Assembly: GCA_915275065.1 (NCBI GenBank)
Contig: CAJZGD010000002.1
Coordinates: 1 to 36,083, forward strand
Source of the DNA: an uncultured Corynebacterium sp.
GTDB taxonomy: Bacteria > Actinomycetota > Actinomycetes > Mycobacteriales > Mycobacteriaceae
Direction of reading: 5' to 3'
Length of the DNA stretch: 36,083 nucleotides
This document shows positions 16,692 through 27,640 of this stretch, piece by piece; the stretch's first letter is position 1, and each line of letters opens with the position of its first letter. The notes beneath the pieces were generated by a model. That model was given only the letters and a program-made list of their open reading frames with translations. It was not told the DNA's origin and searched no databases. The position numbers and the translations under genes were made by a program.

Positions 16692-17351
16692 TTATGTTGA
16701 TGACTTCGGGACCTTGCACTGTGTCACCACTGTCTTATTACTTATTTCCATAACTGTTTTATTGGTAAAGTATTTTCCAAGCTCCGGCACTAAATACACC
16801 ACAGTGGTATACCCACCTGGAAAGATCTCGTTCTGACCCTTGTCGATTTTGTTTACCTCATCGTTCTTTGCTGGGTCATCCGAACCAGTCTGTGTCTCAA
16901 CAGCTCGGTTGGTTACATTCTTGAAAGCAAAACGCATATATACCCGGTCCTTCCCCTCGGGAGCGGACCACAAGGTGAATGTACCGTCCCGATCCTCAGG
17001 CATCTTCCCTATCGTAAACTGAAACATCCGCCGGCCATCGGTACTATCCGCCATGAAACCACCAAGCAATGCTGGCTCATTCTCCGGCGTCAATTGCGTC
17101 ATGGGTAAAACCTCCGGCGAATCCTGACGCCGCAGAGTACACTCCGTCAAATCTATCCGCGTTCCCTCCTTGACATTGCCACCGGGGACGGCTTTTTCAG
17201 AAGCATCAGCGGCTTCAGCGGCAGCTGCTGTTTCTGACTCTGGTGCAGGTGACTGAGTTGGCTGCGTATCCTCCGCCGCACAGCCTCCCAATAATGGCAC
17301 AAGCAGCAACGCACATAACGAGCTTCGGATCCCGAACATGTATTTCTTCAT
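16692..17351 (-). CDS. Putative lipoprotein
   Basis: This is a 219-residue predicted lipoprotein of unknown function. The signal peptide MKKYMFGIRSSLCALLLVPLLGG ends in the lipobox LLGGC, Cys at residue 24. An Ala/Glu/Pro/Gln-rich linker follows (about 25-60). A mature domain starts at TRIDLTECTLRR and contains FQFTIGKMPEDRDGTFTLWSAPEGKDRVYMRFAFKNVTN. Its overall layout resembles an immunoglobulin-like DUF4352-type domain, but this is a guess. It has paired Cys (TECTLRR and VTQCKVP near the end), as in the neighbouring lipoprotein. I chose ATG 17351 rather than 17375 because it begins directly with a Lys-rich signal sequence. Confidence 0.8.
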   Translation of the reverse strand: MKKYMFGIRSSLCALLLVPLLGGCAAEDTQPTQSPAPESETAAAAEAADASEKAVPGGNVKEGTRIDLTECTLRRQDSPEVLPMTQLTPENEPALLGGFMADSTDGRRMFQFTIGKMPEDRDGTFTLWSAPEGKDRVYMRFAFKNVTNRAVETQTGSDDPAKNDEVNKIDKGQNEIFPGGYTTVVYLVPELGKYFTNKTVMEISNKTVVTQCKVPKSST

Positions 17352-17451
17352 AAACTTCAGGCTAATACAGTTCACAGAATCTATCTAAGTTATCAGACCT
17401 CGTTAGCCCCGTTATTTGACATCTAACGCACAGGAAGAAGCGTCGAAAAGC

Positions 17452-17958
17452 TTAAAGCAACTCCACTATGACACCCAACTCGGAAGGATCAAACCACGCC
17501 AAATAATTAGCCAATGCATCACCAACCGTGAGCTCCGCATCCTCATCACCCAAATCGGCAGCATCAATCACCGCAATTGCCTTCCGCGTAGCAGCTTCAC
17601 TCGACTCAACGTCAACATGAATCGCCGCAACCGACTGTAACGAAAACGTCGGAGGATCCAACGACACCACAGACTCCCCCAGCTCCGGGCGGTACGTTAC
17701 TACAGAATCTGGCACGTCAATGGAGATCACCACTCGCCGATGCGGGAACTTCTCCACCTCACCGGTGGCAAGCAACCGCAGCGATGCCCGTGAAGCATCG
17801 TCAAAAACATATTCCGAGAAATCCTCTTCGTCCCCCTCAATAAAGAAATCCCGAACAGCCGGAGTCACCATAAATCCATAACCCGACCTAGCGGTCAGCT
17901 CCCCCGACTCATTCAACTGCCAGAGCATGTCCACAGTTGCTGGCACATATACACGCAT
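17452..17958 (-). CDS. DUF6912-like conserved actinobacterial protein
   Basis: This is a 168-residue cytosolic acidic protein with the N-terminal MRVYVPATVDMLWQL typical of a conserved actinobacterial family (DUF6912, from memory) and no known activity. No signal peptide or membrane segment is visible. Its ATG at 17958 follows the TAG stop of the upstream HAD-like gene with no gap, so the two are almost certainly co-translated. Confidence 0.8.
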   Translation of the reverse strand: MRVYVPATVDMLWQLNESGELTARSGYGFMVTPAVRDFFIEGDEEDFSEYVFDDASRASLRLLATGEVEKFPHRRVVISIDVPDSVVTYRPELGESVVSLDPPTFSLQSVAAIHVDVESSEAATRKAIAVIDAADLGDEDAELTVGDALANYLAWFDPSELGVIVELL

Positions 17959-18369
17959 CTAGAATTCACCCTCAATATCCAACAACCCTGTGATCTCTAC
18001 AATCGCTCGATCAAACTGCTGGTAATACACCCCCACCAAACCAGCCTCAACCGCACCACGAACATTCAAAATTGAATCATCAACCATAACGCAATCCCGC
18101 ATTGGTAAATCCAATGCGTCCGCAGCTGCTTGGAATGCTTCCTTACTAGGCTTCTCCACCCCAATCTCACCGGACAATAGCACCGCGTCTACTATGCCTT
18201 GAGTTTCTAACACCCGAATGGGATCAGCAGCCGGCCCACCCGGATCATTCGATAACACAGCAGTCGGAATACCCACCTGCCGGACGGTTTCTAACAGGTT
18301 GCGCCACCGACGCTGATCCTCATCAGTACCATCCAACACCCCCACATAGTCAATAATTAAACCACGCAC
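17959..18369 (-). CDS. Small HAD-like hydrolase
   Basis: This is a 136-residue HAD superfamily protein of unknown substrate. Motif I is IDYVGVLDG (Asp7), motif II VLSND, motif III EKPSKEAF (Lys), and motif IV VMVDDS. The position two residues after the nucleophile Asp, usually the acid/base Asp of phosphatases, is Val. This resembles the DxGGV type seen in dehalogenase-like members more than classical DxD phosphatases. There is no cap domain. The start is GTG 18369 with GAGGTG ten bases upstream. It forms a two-gene unit with the downstream DUF6912-like gene (TAG followed at once by ATG). Confidence 0.85.
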   Translation of the reverse strand: MRGLIIDYVGVLDGTDEDQRRWRNLLETVRQVGIPTAVLSNDPGGPAADPIRVLETQGIVDAVLLSGEIGVEKPSKEAFQAAADALDLPMRDCVMVDDSILNVRGAVEAGLVGVYYQQFDRAIVEITGLLDIEGEF

Positions 18370-19123
18370 CGCTATTGTTCACCTCACAGAGAAATATTTA
18401 CGTTAAGATTTGAAGTACCACATATATTGTGGCACGTCCTGGGTATATTCTTGCATAACCTGTGCAGCGAATCATCCCCAACATGAAACTTTTACGGAAT
18501 TTTATTCCCTCACTGTCACCTTCGGCGGCCCGCCATGGGAATCACAAAGAAAGAAAGTGATACTCATGTTAGAGCCCATCCCGGGTTTGTCTGTGCTTAA
18601 AGTCCTGCTACCTGCGACAAAAGCAGCCATGCCACCAGCCGAACCAAAACTTATTCCCTTTGATATTAAGAACACTGCTACCGCATTGGTCACAGTTGCC
18701 CTGTCCTGTGCTTTTGGTCTACGTCCGACAACCATACTGCGAGCCGAATTATATTCCAATCAAGTACGTAGGCATATCAATTTTCGATTACGCCATGGGG
18801 CTATCGCCCAACGCCGCAATTTCAAAATCAACTCATTCCACTTCAATACACGCAAAGAATCATCGCAGTCCCTCCTCATTGATGTCTTTGGCTCCGTAAG
18901 CGTAGGAAACGAACATCGCGCCTACACCGCCCAATTGGTGAAATCTGCAACAGATACCAGACTCACAATGCGAACCTTAAGGGTCATCTAGCCTGCCGGC
19001 GCTAAATATCCCGCTGCCGCAGGGAGGTTACAGCTCTCTGCGGGCGCTCGCTGATGCCTGCCAATGCCCACACAGCTGTTTACTCATGCTTGTGGATGTT
19101 TCCGGGCGGGCTCGGCTCCGACA

Positions 19124-19186
19124 AAAGCTCCACTTCTGCCCCAAGATGCCGCAAATGTAAGCCAGGTGCAGGAGAAGGGGAGCTTT
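19124..19186. repeat. Interspersed inverted-arm element, copy 5
   Basis: The left arm AAAGCTCCACTTCT (19124-19137) and right arm AGAAGGGGAGCTTT (19173-19186) match at 13 of 14 positions. The single difference is again CCAC on the left against GGGG on the right. The interior is 35 bases. Confidence 0.8.
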
Positions 19187-19313
19187 CAGATCACGTGACC
19201 CACCGTAGTCCACACCGCCTGCCCCAAACCAGTCCGGCTACGCGCATCAAACCATCCACTACTTTGAGCATCATGTCTTCTATCCCACTAGTGGCGAATG
19301 GGTTGGATGATCA

Positions 19314-19375
19314 AAAGCTCCACTTCCAATCGACATAAGCGGTTTTGGCAAGAATCAAATCGAAAGTGGAGCTTT
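19314..19375. repeat. Interspersed inverted-arm element, copy 6
   Basis: The left arm AAAGCTCCACTTCC (19314-19327) and right arm GAAAGTGGAGCTTT (19362-19375) match at 13 of 14 positions. The interior is 34 bases. Copy 5, 127 bp upstream, shares the flanking TTTCAG after the right arm. Confidence 0.8.
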
Positions 19376-19761
19376 CAGTCTTCGTGCCCTACCCGCCTGT
19401 GCTGTGCGCGGACTCCATATACCTCTATACCCATCTTGCAGCACCACATCATTATGATGCACGGCACTTCAAAAACGCTTATCCAGTTACCGGAAACGGA
19501 ATTCATCTTCTCAACACCATGATGAGCCGATGGCGACTTACGGAACACCGGCATAAGCCAGCATAAGCCCAGCACAAGCAAGAACAAGAGCATGCTTGCA
19601 GCAATTCACCATCCATCACCGTGTTACGAACCCCTCCCACCCATAGGTTCACATGAGTTTCCCGCAACCATTGGAAGTAATCCCAAAACTATGCTGGTAT
19701 CCCTCAGCCTGATGAGTAAAACATGACCGAAGAGCACACTCACCCGTGTTTATCAGGCCCA

Positions 19762-19776
19762 TAAGCTCCACTTCCC
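19762..19776. repeat. Solo half-arm of the interspersed element
   Basis: TAAGCTCCACTTCCC matches the left-arm consensus. At the expected distance (19810-19825) only a degenerate GAGTGTCTGAG is found, so the copy is either truncated or decayed. Confidence 0.5.
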
Positions 19777-19864
19777 GATACAAGGATCCGCTTAAGATGC
19801 CCGCCAAAGGTCGAGTGTCTGAGGGCCGATGCCCCCCCCTGATGCTGACAATGATTCGCTCATG

Positions 19865-19919
19865 AAAATCCGCAGGGCCACGTGCAACCCACAATCGTGA
19901 ATATGCACGTGCCCCTGCG
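19865..19919 (-). terminator. Stem-loop behind secA, probable terminator
   Basis: CGCAGGGCCACGTGCA (19871-19886) and TGCACGTGCCCCTGCG (19904-19919) form a 16-bp stem with one mismatch around a 17-base loop. On the minus strand the stem is followed by GGATTTT. It lies about 90 bp beyond the secA stop, which fits transcription termination of secA. Confidence 0.6.
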
Positions 19920-20010
19920 AATGCTTCAGATGCTTTATGCGCAACAGCTTGGTTTTGCCACCCATGCTGCAGCTTGGCATGGACGCAATGAAAGCGGCAG
20001 CACCATGGCG

Positions 20011-22569
<2,559 letters not shown>

Positions 22570-22644
22570 GAGTCTTCCTTTGCTTGTTTTTGAGCGCGTG
22601 ACAATAACTTTTTCATTGTACGCTTAAGAAGCATAAAAGGAAGA

Positions 22645-22665
22645 ACCCAAACTATCAGTTTGGGT
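22645..22665 (-). terminator. Hairpin between hpf and secA
   Basis: ACCCAAACT (22645-22653) and AGTTTGGGT (22657-22665) form a perfect 9-bp stem with a 3-base loop. On the minus strand a pyrimidine run, TTCTTCCTTTT, follows. It lies 35 bp past the hpf stop and probably terminates hpf. Confidence 0.7.
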
Positions 22666-22699
22666 CCAAAATTGCTTGTCGACGGCGTGCCGTCACCCG

Positions 22700-23359
22700 T
22701 TATTCAGGCACGATAGAGATCAAACCATAGTCGAAAGCGTGACGACGATACACGACCGACGGTTGATTATTTTCCTGGTTAATGAAGAGGTAGAAGTCGT
22801 GACCGACCAGCTCCATCTCGGAAAGGGCATCGTCCACGCTCATGGGATGAGCAACGTGTTCCTTGGTACGTACCACCTGACCGGGCAAAACATCTTCCAC
22901 CTGGTCGGCGTAGGGGTCATGATCGTATTTGGAACCAGCGGCTTGTGCTTTGTCTGCCTCTTTGACTAAGCCTTTAGCGGCTTCGCCAGTACCGATTGGG
23001 GCACGGTGGCCAGACAGGGAAATGGAACGGCGTTCCTTCACCTTGCGCAGTGAGCGCTCCATACGGGAGAGGACGGTTTCGAGAGCGGCATAGAAGGAAT
23101 CTTCTTTGGCCTCTGCCCGGGCAATGTGTCCCTTACCGGTGGCGGTGATCTGGATGCGATCGCTTTCATCGGCACGACGCGGGTTACGCTCATGTTGGAG
23201 CTCTACATGGAAGAATGTTAGTGTCGGGTCTAATCGTGCGATTTTGGCAAGTTTAGAATGGACACGTTCCGCGAAGTGCTCTGGAACCTCAACATTGCGT
23301 CCAGTAATGGTCACTTTGAAGTCGGGGTTCAGGGACTCGTTACCAGCAGGCGTGGTCAT
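22700..23359 (-). CDS. hpf: Long-form ribosome hibernation promoting factor
   Basis: This 219-residue protein binds 30S subunits and drives 100S ribosome dimers in stationary phase. The N-terminal ~110 residues are the HPF/RaiA domain (VTITGRNVEVPEHFAERVHSKLAKIARLDPT, DRIQITATGKGHIARAEAKEDSFYAALETVLSRMERSLRKVKER). A ~45-residue linker follows. The C-terminal dimerisation domain includes HPMSVDDALSEMELVGHDFYLFINQE and ends VVYRRHAFDYGLISIVPE. I chose ATG 23359 because AGGAAGG is nine bases upstream. The GTG at 23365 is only three bases from that site. Confidence 0.95.
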   Translation of the reverse strand: MTTPAGNESLNPDFKVTITGRNVEVPEHFAERVHSKLAKIARLDPTLTFFHVELQHERNPRRADESDRIQITATGKGHIARAEAKEDSFYAALETVLSRMERSLRKVKERRSISLSGHRAPIGTGEAAKGLVKEADKAQAAGSKYDHDPYADQVEDVLPGQVVRTKEHVAHPMSVDDALSEMELVGHDFYLFINQENNQPSVVYRRHAFDYGLISIVPE

Positions 23360-23455
23360 AATCACGTACCTTCCTGTGTCAGCCGCCTAAGTAGAAGATG
23401 AGTGGGATTACTCACCTTTACTGAAAAAAGTGGCGGGTTAAACTTCCACCTCCCA

Positions 23456-23461
23456 ATTATA
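23456..23461 (-). promoter_or_regulatory. Consensus -10 hexamer upstream of hpf
   Basis: The minus strand reads TATAAT, exactly consensus, about 97 bases upstream of the hpf ATG in the 142-bp gap behind the comFC-like gene. No convincing -35 is present at 16-18 bases. Confidence 0.4.
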
Positions 23462-23501
23462 CGCTGGTCATAACCTTCACGCCATGCTGATTATTCTCAG
23501 G

Positions 23502-24146
23502 TTAGGCGTTCGACCACCCCAATCCCCCACGTATCTTCACCCCTCTGCTGGTCAGCACCATAATAGTTGCTTTGAGCGTAGCCCCCGTTGTAATCACATC
23601 ATCAACAACAAGCACATGACCAGTAAGTTTTTTCACTTTTATCTCATCAATCTGTACCGCGCCCAACCGGTTACGCCACCGTTCTGCGGCCGATAATCCG
23701 ACCGCATCTTTGCCGGTTTCACTCAGGTGCGCCACTGGAACTGTAGTAAGCCCTGAGGCATAGCATACTCGTGTTACTACGTCTCCGCCGCGGACCGCGG
23801 CTGATGATTTTTTCGTGGGGGCTGGCACGAGGGTGATATCCGTATCCACCTCCCCACGGGCCTGCAAGTATTCTACTGCGGCCCGCATCACCGCGCCCAA
23901 ATATGGGATCACATCAACCCGACCCCGCTCCTTCAGGTTGATGATGGTGCGCCGCCGCACCCCACCCAAAACACCGAGAGACCACACCGGGATCCCCGGG
24001 TCAATCCGAGTCGAAACTTGGTTCGGAACCGTCGACCATTCCTGCCGGCATGTTGCACACAAAATCACCCCACCTGCCCCGCAACCGGCGCATGTTTTGG
24101 GTAGCGCTAATTCCAGCGCTGCGGCAAGATAATCGGAAAATCCCAT
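23502..24146 (-). CDS. ComF-family phosphoribosyltransferase-like protein
   Basis: This 214-residue protein of the ComFC type has an N-terminal zinc-ribbon-like segment with two CxxC pairs (TCAGCGAGGVILCATCRQ). A phosphoribosyltransferase fold follows. The PRPP-binding loop is VLVVDDVITTGATL, near residue 175. ComF proteins accompany DNA uptake machinery in competent bacteria. In corynebacteria the gene is a conserved neighbour of lpqB and hpf with no assigned role, so competence should not be assumed. It starts one base after the lpqB stop and is probably the last gene of the mtrA-mtrB-lpqB operon. Confidence 0.9.
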   Translation of the reverse strand: MGFSDYLAAALELALPKTCAGCGAGGVILCATCRQEWSTVPNQVSTRIDPGIPVWSLGVLGGVRRRTIINLKERGRVDVIPYLGAVMRAAVEYLQARGEVDTDITLVPAPTKKSSAAVRGGDVVTRVCYASGLTTVPVAHLSETGKDAVGLSAAERWRNRLGAVQIDEIKVKKLTGHVLVVDDVITTGATLKATIMVLTSRGVKIRGGLGWSNA

Positions 24147-24147
24147 G

Positions 24148-25869
24148 TTATCTTGGGACGATGGTGATGCTACGGGCTCCCTCTAAACCGGGAACCTCCC
24201 GCCAATAGGTGGAGTTTCCAGAGGTAGAAAGCTGTAACGCCGCACGGGAGTCTGTAATGAAAACCGTTGATGAATTCGAACTGACCGCCACCACTGGGGC
24301 AACAATATTGCCTGAAGATAATGGGATGGCGGAGGAGCCGTCAACTTCGGCACGCCACACCGGGGTGTCCGTGCTCACCGTGCCAACCAATAGGGTGGAA
24401 TTCACCGACCATTCCAACGTGATGGCAGAGTCCCCAATGGCTGGAATGAGTTCGCGCACATTGGTTAATTTGCGATCCCCAGCGGTTGGACGAGCCACCG
24501 TGGCCACATACACTCGACCATCCACGATGAAGGCGGCCTGCACCCCGGTGGGCGATAACCGCAATACTGATATGTCGCCATGATTCTCCCCCAGCTCTGA
24601 GGTATCTACCTCAGTCTGAGAAATACTGCTGTTGCTTGAACTTTGAGCAACCCGCATGACCTTATTACCATCCATCACAGTCCATACCGCCTGGGAGTTG
24701 GCCTCAAATGTGGGCTTGGTTAAGGTGGCTGCGGTGAGGATCTTGGTGGAGTCGCCATCAACGGGCCCCATATAGAGCTGGGATTTTTTATCCCCCTCCG
24801 CGTTCGTGGTCACCACCGATGCCGCAACATTGGTATGGTTCAGGCTGGCCACATCCATGGATTCAATCCCACCATTGGTACCAAGGAACCCCGGAACCGC
24901 CACCACATTGCCGTCGGAAATACTGGAGGCTTTGCCGTTGGTCAAAGCGTAAAGTACACCGGCAGAAGTGCCGGAAGCGCTGGGGTTATATTCCGGGAAG
25001 TCATTGACCGAAAGTTTGGGATTATTCCGATCGTTACGAACCAGGTCGCCGTCGATGGAGAACGAAAACGGTTCCGAAATCTCCGCAAGCGCAAGCGTCC
25101 AGGTCAGTTGGGCAGCCAGGCGCCTGCGGGCCGCCTCCGACAGGTTCGACAGTCCGGTAAGTTCGTAAACGCCGTTATTGGTGCGGGTATAGGCCGCCGA
25201 ATTGGGGAGCTCATCCATAACACCAGGCGCCAGCATTGGCGACGGCCCAGCCAATAACAGCGAAATCAGGGCTGTGTCCTGGGTGTTTGTGCCGGCAAAC
25301 ATCCACCTTCGGTCGGGAACAAGGGTGTTGCCGGTGGGGTCAAAAAAGTACAGGTCTCTAGGAATGTAGCGGTTCCGCAATTCTGTGCGTTCAATAATGG
25401 CTTGGTTCGGGAGCTCCGCAATCCGCCACTCACCATCCCGCCGCTCCAAAGTAACAACCGCATGGTAGTCCTCGTTACGGGGACTATAAGCCCCACCCTC
25501 CCCCAAAGTGCCGACAATGGTGCCGGTGACCGTATAGGAAACATGATCCGCCCCGGCGGTACTGTTACGGCTCATGCCGATGCGGTCAATGATGACGGTT
25601 TCCGGGCCTGGCTTCCATTGGTTATTGGCATCCGGGGTGAGATAATTCCGGGCCTGCGCGTACTGTTTGAGTGGGTTGGCGCTGTTTGCATAAAAGTCGC
25701 GGAGCAGCAGGTCAGGTTCCCGCCCGGAAATGGGGCCCGAATCCTGTTGGGAAGAAGGATTATCCAACCGTTTGAGAGACTGTGGTTCCGAACTGTTCGG
25801 CAGAGAAGCGCAGCTAGAAACCAGGATGGCCACGGACAGCACTGCCACTAACGCCTTCATTCGGTTCAT
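24148..25869 (-). CDS. lpqB: Lipoprotein LpqB, MtrAB accessory factor
   Basis: This 573-residue lipoprotein interacts with the sensor kinase MtrB in actinobacteria and influences MtrA activity, envelope homeostasis and division. The signal peptide ends LVSSC with lipidated Cys20. A GerMN-like region follows (NTQDTALISLLLAGPSPMLAPGVMDELP, then TNNGVYELTGLSNLSEAARRRLAAQLTWTL, about residues 195-270). A C-terminal propeller-like domain has repeated stretches such as LRLSPTGVQAAFIVDGRVYVATV. The start ATG overlaps the mtrB stop by 4 bp (ATGA), showing coupling. Confidence 0.95.
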   Translation of the reverse strand: MNRMKALVAVLSVAILVSSCASLPNSSEPQSLKRLDNPSSQQDSGPISGREPDLLLRDFYANSANPLKQYAQARNYLTPDANNQWKPGPETVIIDRIGMSRNSTAGADHVSYTVTGTIVGTLGEGGAYSPRNEDYHAVVTLERRDGEWRIAELPNQAIIERTELRNRYIPRDLYFFDPTGNTLVPDRRWMFAGTNTQDTALISLLLAGPSPMLAPGVMDELPNSAAYTRTNNGVYELTGLSNLSEAARRRLAAQLTWTLALAEISEPFSFSIDGDLVRNDRNNPKLSVNDFPEYNPSASGTSAGVLYALTNGKASSISDGNVVAVPGFLGTNGGIESMDVASLNHTNVAASVVTTNAEGDKKSQLYMGPVDGDSTKILTAATLTKPTFEANSQAVWTVMDGNKVMRVAQSSSNSSISQTEVDTSELGENHGDISVLRLSPTGVQAAFIVDGRVYVATVARPTAGDRKLTNVRELIPAIGDSAITLEWSVNSTLLVGTVSTDTPVWRAEVDGSSAIPLSSGNIVAPVVAVSSNSSTVFITDSRAALQLSTSGNSTYWREVPGLEGARSITIVPR

Positions 25870-27587
25870 GGTGTCTCTCCCCGATGCCTGCCGGGATTGC
25901 CGGAATTTCCGCCACTGATGGGGTAAATCGGATCCTTGGGTCCCACGTCGTCAAGCCGATGCTTGGAGCGGGTAACGTTTTGCTCAATCAGCTCTGCCCA
26001 GTTTGCTACCACGCCATCATCATCGGCTTCGAATTCGGCGCGCACATCATATTCCACGGTGTCTTCGTCGAGGATCTGCGACGGCAGAGCCAACGGCAAT
26101 GGGTCTTCCTCGTAGCGCTGGTTGGGGGTAATCGGCAACGTTAGGCGGAAGCATGAACCCACACCTGGCTTGCCGACGGCTGACAGGGAGCCACCGTGCA
26201 GCAGTGCATCCTCGTGCGAAATTGCCAACCCCAACCCAGTGCCACCGGAATGACGCACCCGGGAGGGATCCGCCCGCCAGAACCGGTTAAACACCAGGTC
26301 TTCCTGCCCCGGCTTCAGGCCGACACCATGGTCGATGACCGTCACCGATATGGCCTCGGTGTTGCTGGCCAAAGTCACATCGACCGGGTTTCCCTCCGAA
26401 TGGTCGATAGCGTTGGCCAGCAGATTGCGCAGAATCCGCTCAATACGCCGACGGTCACCAGTAATCATGACGGGTTCGTCTGGCATATTCAATGTGACAA
26501 GCACATTCAGTTCCTGGGCCAAGTGGTCGGTTTGATCCCGCACCGAAGTGACGCAACTGCGCATATCAATCGAGGATTCCGCCAGGTCAGCAACACCAGC
26601 ATCGTGGCGAGAAATCTCCAACAGGTCATTGAGCAGGGATTCAAATTTGTCTAATTCCCGCACCATGAGCTCGCTCGCTCGCTGCAGCGCCGGATTGAGC
26701 TCCTCGGAATTATCGTTGATGAGGTCGGCAGCCATGCGGACCGTTGTGAGGGGGGTGCGTAACTCATGGGACACGTCAGAGGTGAACTGGCGTTGCAGAT
26801 TACCGAACTCTTGCAATTGATTAATCTGCTTCGATAATGACTCAGCCATGGCGTTAAAGCTCATGGCCAACCGGGCCATCTCATGTTCACCGTCAACCCC
26901 CATGCGCTCACGTAAATGCCCCGCTGCGAACCGTTCGGCAATTCGGCTAGCGGATCGCACTGGGGTAATGACCTGCTGTGTGAGCAACCAGGTGATCGCC
27001 ACCAGCAGCACCGCCAAGGTAATCGCCGCCGTAGTAAACACGCCGCGCAGCAGCGATAATGTGGCTTGCTCACTCTCCATGGATAGCACTAAATACACCT
27101 GGAGATGCGGGATATCCGCCTTGGTTGGAGTACCAATAATGATTGCCTTATAGGTAGAGTTATCCTCCCTGGTAGGGGTGGCAAACTGGTAGGCAACCTG
27201 CCCCTGGCTGACGAAGCTACGCAGACGATCCGGAATCTGCGCATTCTCTGGCGCCTTGATGATGGCATCGCCCGGCGAATCCACCACCAAAATGGGCTCA
27301 TAGACCGCCTGAGAATCCGAGCTCCCATTCGAACGCGCAGTGAGGGCAGCCCTGGCCGAATTAATGCGCACCTGCGTGCTTGACGACATGGAGGTGGCAC
27401 TTAATTGCTGTTCCACGGTCACTCGGGCACGGTCAATCTCGGTCTTGGCAACATCAACCTTGGCGTCAATGAGTCGTTGCGTCACAATCGACACCAAAAT
27501 GTAGGCCAGCGCAATCATGACGAGAGCACAAGCGACAAAGACGGAACCAATCACCTGAAATTGCAGAGAGGTACGCCATCGGTGCAA
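25866..27587 (-). CDS. mtrB: Sensor histidine kinase MtrB
   Basis: This membrane histidine kinase partners MtrA and controls cell-wall and division genes and the osmotic response. Counting from TTG 27587 it is 573 residues. TM1 is near 10-32 (VIGSVFVACALVMIALAYILV). An extracytoplasmic sensor loop follows. TM2 is near 185-205 (AAITLAVLLVAITWLL), then a HAMP domain. The dimerisation motif FTSDVSHELRTPLTTVR has His near 273. The ATPase boxes are NLLANAIDHSEG, DHGVGLKPG and GGTGLGLAIS. The reading frame stays open 22 codons upstream of the TTG (KIFSSLTELLNKARSAV...), up to a stop at 27654-27656. That extension has no ATG or GTG, so the true start is uncertain. ATT 27635, with GGGGAG eight bases upstream, is an alternative. 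Confidence 0.93.
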   Translation of the reverse strand: MHRWRTSLQFQVIGSVFVACALVMIALAYILVSIVTQRLIDAKVDVAKTEIDRARVTVEQQLSATSMSSSTQVRINSARAALTARSNGSSDSQAVYEPILVVDSPGDAIIKAPENAQIPDRLRSFVSQGQVAYQFATPTREDNSTYKAIIIGTPTKADIPHLQVYLVLSMESEQATLSLLRGVFTTAAITLAVLLVAITWLLTQQVITPVRSASRIAERFAAGHLRERMGVDGEHEMARLAMSFNAMAESLSKQINQLQEFGNLQRQFTSDVSHELRTPLTTVRMAADLINDNSEELNPALQRASELMVRELDKFESLLNDLLEISRHDAGVADLAESSIDMRSCVTSVRDQTDHLAQELNVLVTLNMPDEPVMITGDRRRIERILRNLLANAIDHSEGNPVDVTLASNTEAISVTVIDHGVGLKPGQEDLVFNRFWRADPSRVRHSGGTGLGLAISHEDALLHGGSLSAVGKPGVGSCFRLTLPITPNQRYEEDPLPLALPSQILDEDTVEYDVRAEFEADDDGVVANWAELIEQNVTRSKHRLDDVGPKDPIYPISGGNSGNPGRHRGETP

Positions 27588-27640
27588 AACGGCGCTGCGT
27601 GCTTTATTAAGCAGCTCGGTCAGGGAACTAAAAATCTTGG

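Larger units (their letters stand above)
18370..20010. other. 1.6-kb gene-poor region
   Basis: No gene is supported in this stretch, although open frames occur on both strands (for example 18410-18991 plus and 18502-18759 minus). They lack ribosome sites, recognisable domains and a consistent codon pattern. The part from about 18500 to 18990 could be the remains of a degraded gene, but I cannot name it. From 19.12 kb the region holds two complete interspersed elements and one half-arm, an eight-base C run at 19832-19839, and a stem-loop behind secA. Confidence 0.6.

Noticed and set aside
18410..18991. Plus-strand open frame of 193 codons
   Set aside because: It has no ribosome site, no domain and an uneven amino acid pattern, so it is described only as part of a gene-poor stretch.
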